NCBI GenBank assembly: GCA_016234975.1
Contig: JACRND010000132.1
Span: 1-8,235, forward strand
Reading direction: 5' to 3'
Source: Nitrosarchaeum sp.
Lineage (GTDB): Archaea > Thermoproteota > Nitrososphaeria > Nitrososphaerales > Nitrosopumilaceae
Length of the DNA stretch: 8,235 nt
Every line of letters begins with the position of its first letter. Within the stretch, counting starts at the first letter, position 1. Positions 6,533 through 8,235 of this stretch are shown here, piece after piece. The notes under the pieces are model-generated. The model saw only the letters and a program-made list of their open reading frames with translations. It was not told the DNA's origin and did no database searches. The position numbers and the translations under genes were made by a program.

Positions 6533-6591
6533 CTGTTTTCTTGTGTCTAAAAGGAGAAAGCCCTTTATTATGCTCTGGAACCATTTCAAAT

Positions 6592-7185
6592 ATGTCCATG
6601 TACATGCCAGGAGCAACGGCTGTAGGAATTACTTTTAATGGTGGAATAGTTCTAGCAAGTGAAAAAAGGATCGCATTTGGCAATTTCCTTGTGAGCAAAT
6701 CTACAAAAAAGACTTTTTCAATCACTTCAAAGGTAGGAGCAGCATGTGCAGGTCTTGTAGCTGATATGCAAATTTTAACATTACAAATTGCAGCACTTGC
6801 AAAAATTAGAAAAATGGAACTCAAAAGAGATGTTCCGCCAAATACTGTAGCTAAAATGATGTCAAATATGATGTATGAAAGAAGATATTTTCCACTATTG
6901 ACTCAGGTCATTGTTGGGGGTGTAGTTGACAAACCTATTCTGTACACCCTTGATCCACTAGGTTCTGTTCTTCCAGATGAATATGCTGCAGTTGGCACTG
7001 GTGCTGAAATGGCATTAGGTGTTTTAGATCCACAATTCAAACCAAACATGACTCAAGAAGAAGCAATAGATTTAGCAAAAAGAGCCGTTCGTTCTGCAGC
7101 ACTCAGAGATTCTGCAAGCGGTGATGGACTAGATGTCCTTGTCATCACAAAAGATGGCACAAAAGAATTTACAGAAAAAATCTAA
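6592..7185 (+). CDS. psmB: 20S proteasome beta subunit lacking catalytic Thr1 (probably non-catalytic beta1 type)
   Basis: It forms the inner heptameric rings of the 20S proteasome. From ATG 6592 the product has 197 residues: a 7-residue pro-segment MSMYMPG, then ATAVGITFNGG where active subunits have TTTVGIT. Residue 8 is therefore Ala at mature position 1, so the nucleophile and self-processing should be lost. With an offset of 7 the rest aligns without gaps to Thermoplasma beta numbering: Glu24 (17), Lys40 (33), Thr136 (129, usually Ser), Asp173 (166) and Ser176 (169, in RDSASG) are in place. From memory, Sulfolobus has a similar inactive beta1 beginning with ATA beside an active beta2; an active paralogue is expected elsewhere in this genome. 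The frame is open back to TTG 6541, but those extra residues are unlike the family. Transcription is divergent from doxX. Confidence 0.9.
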   Translation: MSMYMPGATAVGITFNGGIVLASEKRIAFGNFLVSKSTKKTFSITSKVGAACAGLVADMQILTLQIAALAKIRKMELKRDVPPNTVAKMMSNMMYERRYFPLLTQVIVGGVVDKPILYTLDPLGSVLPDEYAAVGTGAEMALGVLDPQFKPNMTQEEAIDLAKRAVRSAALRDSASGDGLDVLVITKDGTKEFTEKI

Positions 7186-7219
7186 CGATTACTTGAAATT
7201 TAGTTTAAAGTAAAATTAT

Positions 7220-7445
7220 CTAGATGCTATTTGCCATATCGAAGTATTGAATACGAATAACTCGTGGGTAGTGTACATAATTGCAGTTGCACTTCAAATA
7301 TAGTCTGTCTGTTTCATTATACCTTGATTCATCCAACTTCTGTAAAACCACATGAAATTTCCCGTTTGAAAGGATCACACATCACAGTTAGTCCCACTCG
7401 ATAATTTATTTCACAATAACTCGTTTCAATATCTTCAAAAATCAC
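7220..7445 (-). pseudogene. Small gene in two overlapping frames, probably frameshifted
   Basis: Two minus-strand frames overlap here and both look like real protein. Frame A runs from GTG 7445 to TGA 7329-7331 (38 residues, starting VIFEDIETSYCEINY and containing VMCDPFKREISCG). Frame B runs from GTG 7378 to TAG 7220-7222 (52 residues, containing LDESRYNETDRLYLKCNCNY and VHYPRVIRIQYF). A +1 shift inside the 48-bp overlap, for instance one extra T in the TTTT run at about 7345-7348, would join them into one protein of about 75 residues with five cysteines. TATA-like boxes lie near 7455-7471 and 7399-7412, each suiting one of the starts. Alternatives are two separate overlapping microproteins, or only frame B being real. 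I do not recognise the family. This entry accounts for the otherwise empty gap between psmB and the PUA-protein gene. Confidence 0.45.
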
Positions 7446-7489
7446 TTGTTTCTGATTTTATAGTTTATTGAATTCACAAATGATCCGCA

Positions 7490-7966
7490 TCAGTCATAAA
7501 TTGTTTTTCCGATTTCCCAAAATTTATCTGAAATGTAATGCATATTTTTTATAACCTCTCCTTTTTCCATGCTTTCTAATTCTGAACTCGAAACAAGAGA
7601 TTTCCCAACTGCAAGAAATTTGTGTTGTGATTCCTCAATTATGCATACTATTTTTTCTTTTTCAAATTCACTATGACTCTTGATTCCAGGTCTCATCACA
7701 TTTGCTCCCTTACACATGAATTTCACTGCTCCCATGTCTACAGTTACATGAGGAAATTTTTCAAGCATTTGTGTTTCTGATAAAAATGGCAGATATTCAT
7801 CATTGATCTTTAAGATCTTCATTCCTTGACCTGTGATAATTTGTGCTTCATCTGCAATTTGATGTACTTTGAGGTTTTTTATTTTTGGAAACTCCATTCC
7901 CCACTTTTCTGAAACTGTTTTTAGGAGTGTTGTTGTCTCACTTTTTGAAATTAAATTGGATTTCAA
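7490..7966 (-). CDS. MCT-1/Tma20-like DUF1947-PUA protein
   Basis: This is an archaeal relative of eukaryotic MCT-1/Tma20 and of the N-terminal half of eIF2D, which bind the small ribosomal subunit and tRNA during recycling and re-initiation; a similar role in archaea is inference. From TTG 7966 it has 158 residues. Residues 1-72 form the pre-PUA domain (LKVHQIADEAQIITGQG, then LPFLSE). Residues 73-150 form the PUA domain, with VDMGAVKFM at 76-84, GANVMRPGI at 87-95 and, near the end, KNMHYISDKFW, each matching MCT-1 motifs. The frame stays open upstream to 8113, but that part overlaps hom codons and has no family similarity. TTG 7966 sits in TTGA, overlapping the hom TGA by 4 bp, so translation is probably coupled to hom. 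No clear T-tract terminator follows. Confidence 0.85.
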   Translation of the reverse strand: MKSNLISKSETTTLLKTVSEKWGMEFPKIKNLKVHQIADEAQIITGQGMKILKINDEYLPFLSETQMLEKFPHVTVDMGAVKFMCKGANVMRPGIKSHSEFEKEKIVCIIEESQHKFLAVGKSLVSSSELESMEKGEVIKNMHYISDKFWEIGKTIYD

Positions 7967-8235
7967 ATTTTTGCTATCTCTTGTCTGATGTCTAACAAGT
8001 CTCTGAGGATTGAACTTGCCGTTTCCATTCCTCCTGCTCCTTTCCCAATAATTGTTTGAGTGCCAGAATGTTCTGATGTAAATGCAATCGCGTTTAATGT
8101 CCCGTTGACACACAATGGATCATCTATGGATACCTCTTTTGGTTCTACTATGAGCTCTTTGTTGCATGAAGCAATTAGTTTTACTGCGCAATTGTTTTTC
8201 TTAGCTTTTTTGATGTCTTCTGTTGTTACGTTACG
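7963..8235 (-). CDS. hom: Homoserine dehydrogenase, C-terminal part (runs off the window)
   Basis: The last 90 codons are seen; the start lies beyond position 8235. The frame contains DIKKAKKNNCAVKLIASC, DDPLCVNGTLNAI and the conserved C-terminal signature IIGKGAGGMETASSILRDL at residues 62-80 of the visible part, typical of homoserine dehydrogenases (GAG-x2-ET-A-S-x2-L-x-D-L). The enzyme reduces aspartate semialdehyde to homoserine with NAD(P)H, on the way to threonine and methionine. The catalytic and cofactor-binding parts are outside the window. The gene ends in TGA at 7963-7965, overlapping the TTG start of the PUA protein gene by 4 bp. Confidence 0.88.
   Translation of the reverse strand, partial: RNVTTEDIKKAKKNNCAVKLIASCNKELIVEPKEVSIDDPLCVNGTLNAIAFTSEHSGTQTIIGKGAGGMETASSILRDLLDIRQEIAKI

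Noticed and set aside
6541..6591. TTG 6541 as the psmB start
   Set aside because: The 17 extra residues are unlike beta-subunit pro-segments and would begin near or before the likely TSS; ATG 6592 gives a 7-residue pro-segment as in related archaea.
6616..6618. Thr9 as an alternative catalytic Thr1 in PsmB
   Set aside because: Taking Thr9 as position 1 puts every other active-site residue (Glu24, Lys40, Asp173, Ser176) one place out of register, whereas Ala8 as position 1 aligns all of them without gaps.
7186..7489. tRNA or other structured RNA in the psmB-PUA gap
   Set aside because: No cloverleaf, GTTC-like T-loop or GC-rich stretch was seen by eye; the gap is better explained by the small frameshifted gene.
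7967..8113. N-terminal extension of the PUA protein to 207 residues
   Set aside because: This part reads hom codons in another frame (Arg/Asn-rich, no PUA-family similarity), while TTG 7966 gives the expected family N-terminus and a stop/start overlap.
1..8235. CRISPR array, transposon or prophage
   Set aside because: No spaced direct repeats, transposase-like frames or terminal inverted repeats were found; gene content is housekeeping.

Overview
The window comes from an AT-rich archaeal chromosome, most likely an ammonia-oxidising thaumarchaeon (Nitrososphaerota, Nitrosopumilus-like). The evidence is an archaeal ArgRS with an MSGRKG active-site loop, an archaeal-type TrmI, an archaeal 20S proteasome beta subunit, an MCT-1/Tma20-like DUF1947-PUA protein, TATA-type promoters about 25 nt upstream of start codons, many TTG/GTG starts, and small Cys/His proteins typical of these genomes. 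The genus assignment is inference. Most of the content is housekeeping. There is no CRISPR array, insertion sequence, rRNA or tRNA that I can see.

Layout: (1) 15-1901 (+) is argS, interrupted near its 5' end by an in-frame TAA at 153-155; the longest intact reading frame starts at 201. (2) 1994-2131 (-) is a 45-residue two-knuckle zinc-ribbon protein with a His/Cys tail. (3) 2327-2677 (-) is a small secreted His-rich protein with its own TATA box and a hairpin-plus-T-tract terminator. (4) 2942-6082 (+) looks like an operon: trmI (tRNA m1A57/58 methyltransferase), nnrD (ADP-dependent NAD(P)H-hydrate dehydratase) and an M20 metallopeptidase that overlaps nnrD by 4 bp. (5) 6079-6495 (-) is a four-helix DoxX-family membrane protein that converges on the M20 gene with a 4-bp overlap. 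(6) 6592-7185 (+) is psmB, divergent from doxX across a shared palindromic TATA element; its catalytic Thr1 is replaced by Ala. (7) 7220-7445 (-) holds a small gene visible as two overlapping frames, which looks frameshifted. (8) 7490-8235 (-) is the 3' end of homoserine dehydrogenase (hom), translationally coupled by a TTGA overlap to the MCT-1-like PUA protein.

The most notable points are the natural T1A-type proteasome beta subunit and two apparent lesions (the argS nonsense codon and the small-gene frameshift). The lesions could be real decay or recoding, but since argS is normally essential, sequencing or assembly error is the first thing to exclude. I did not find a convincing undescribed multi-gene system here.
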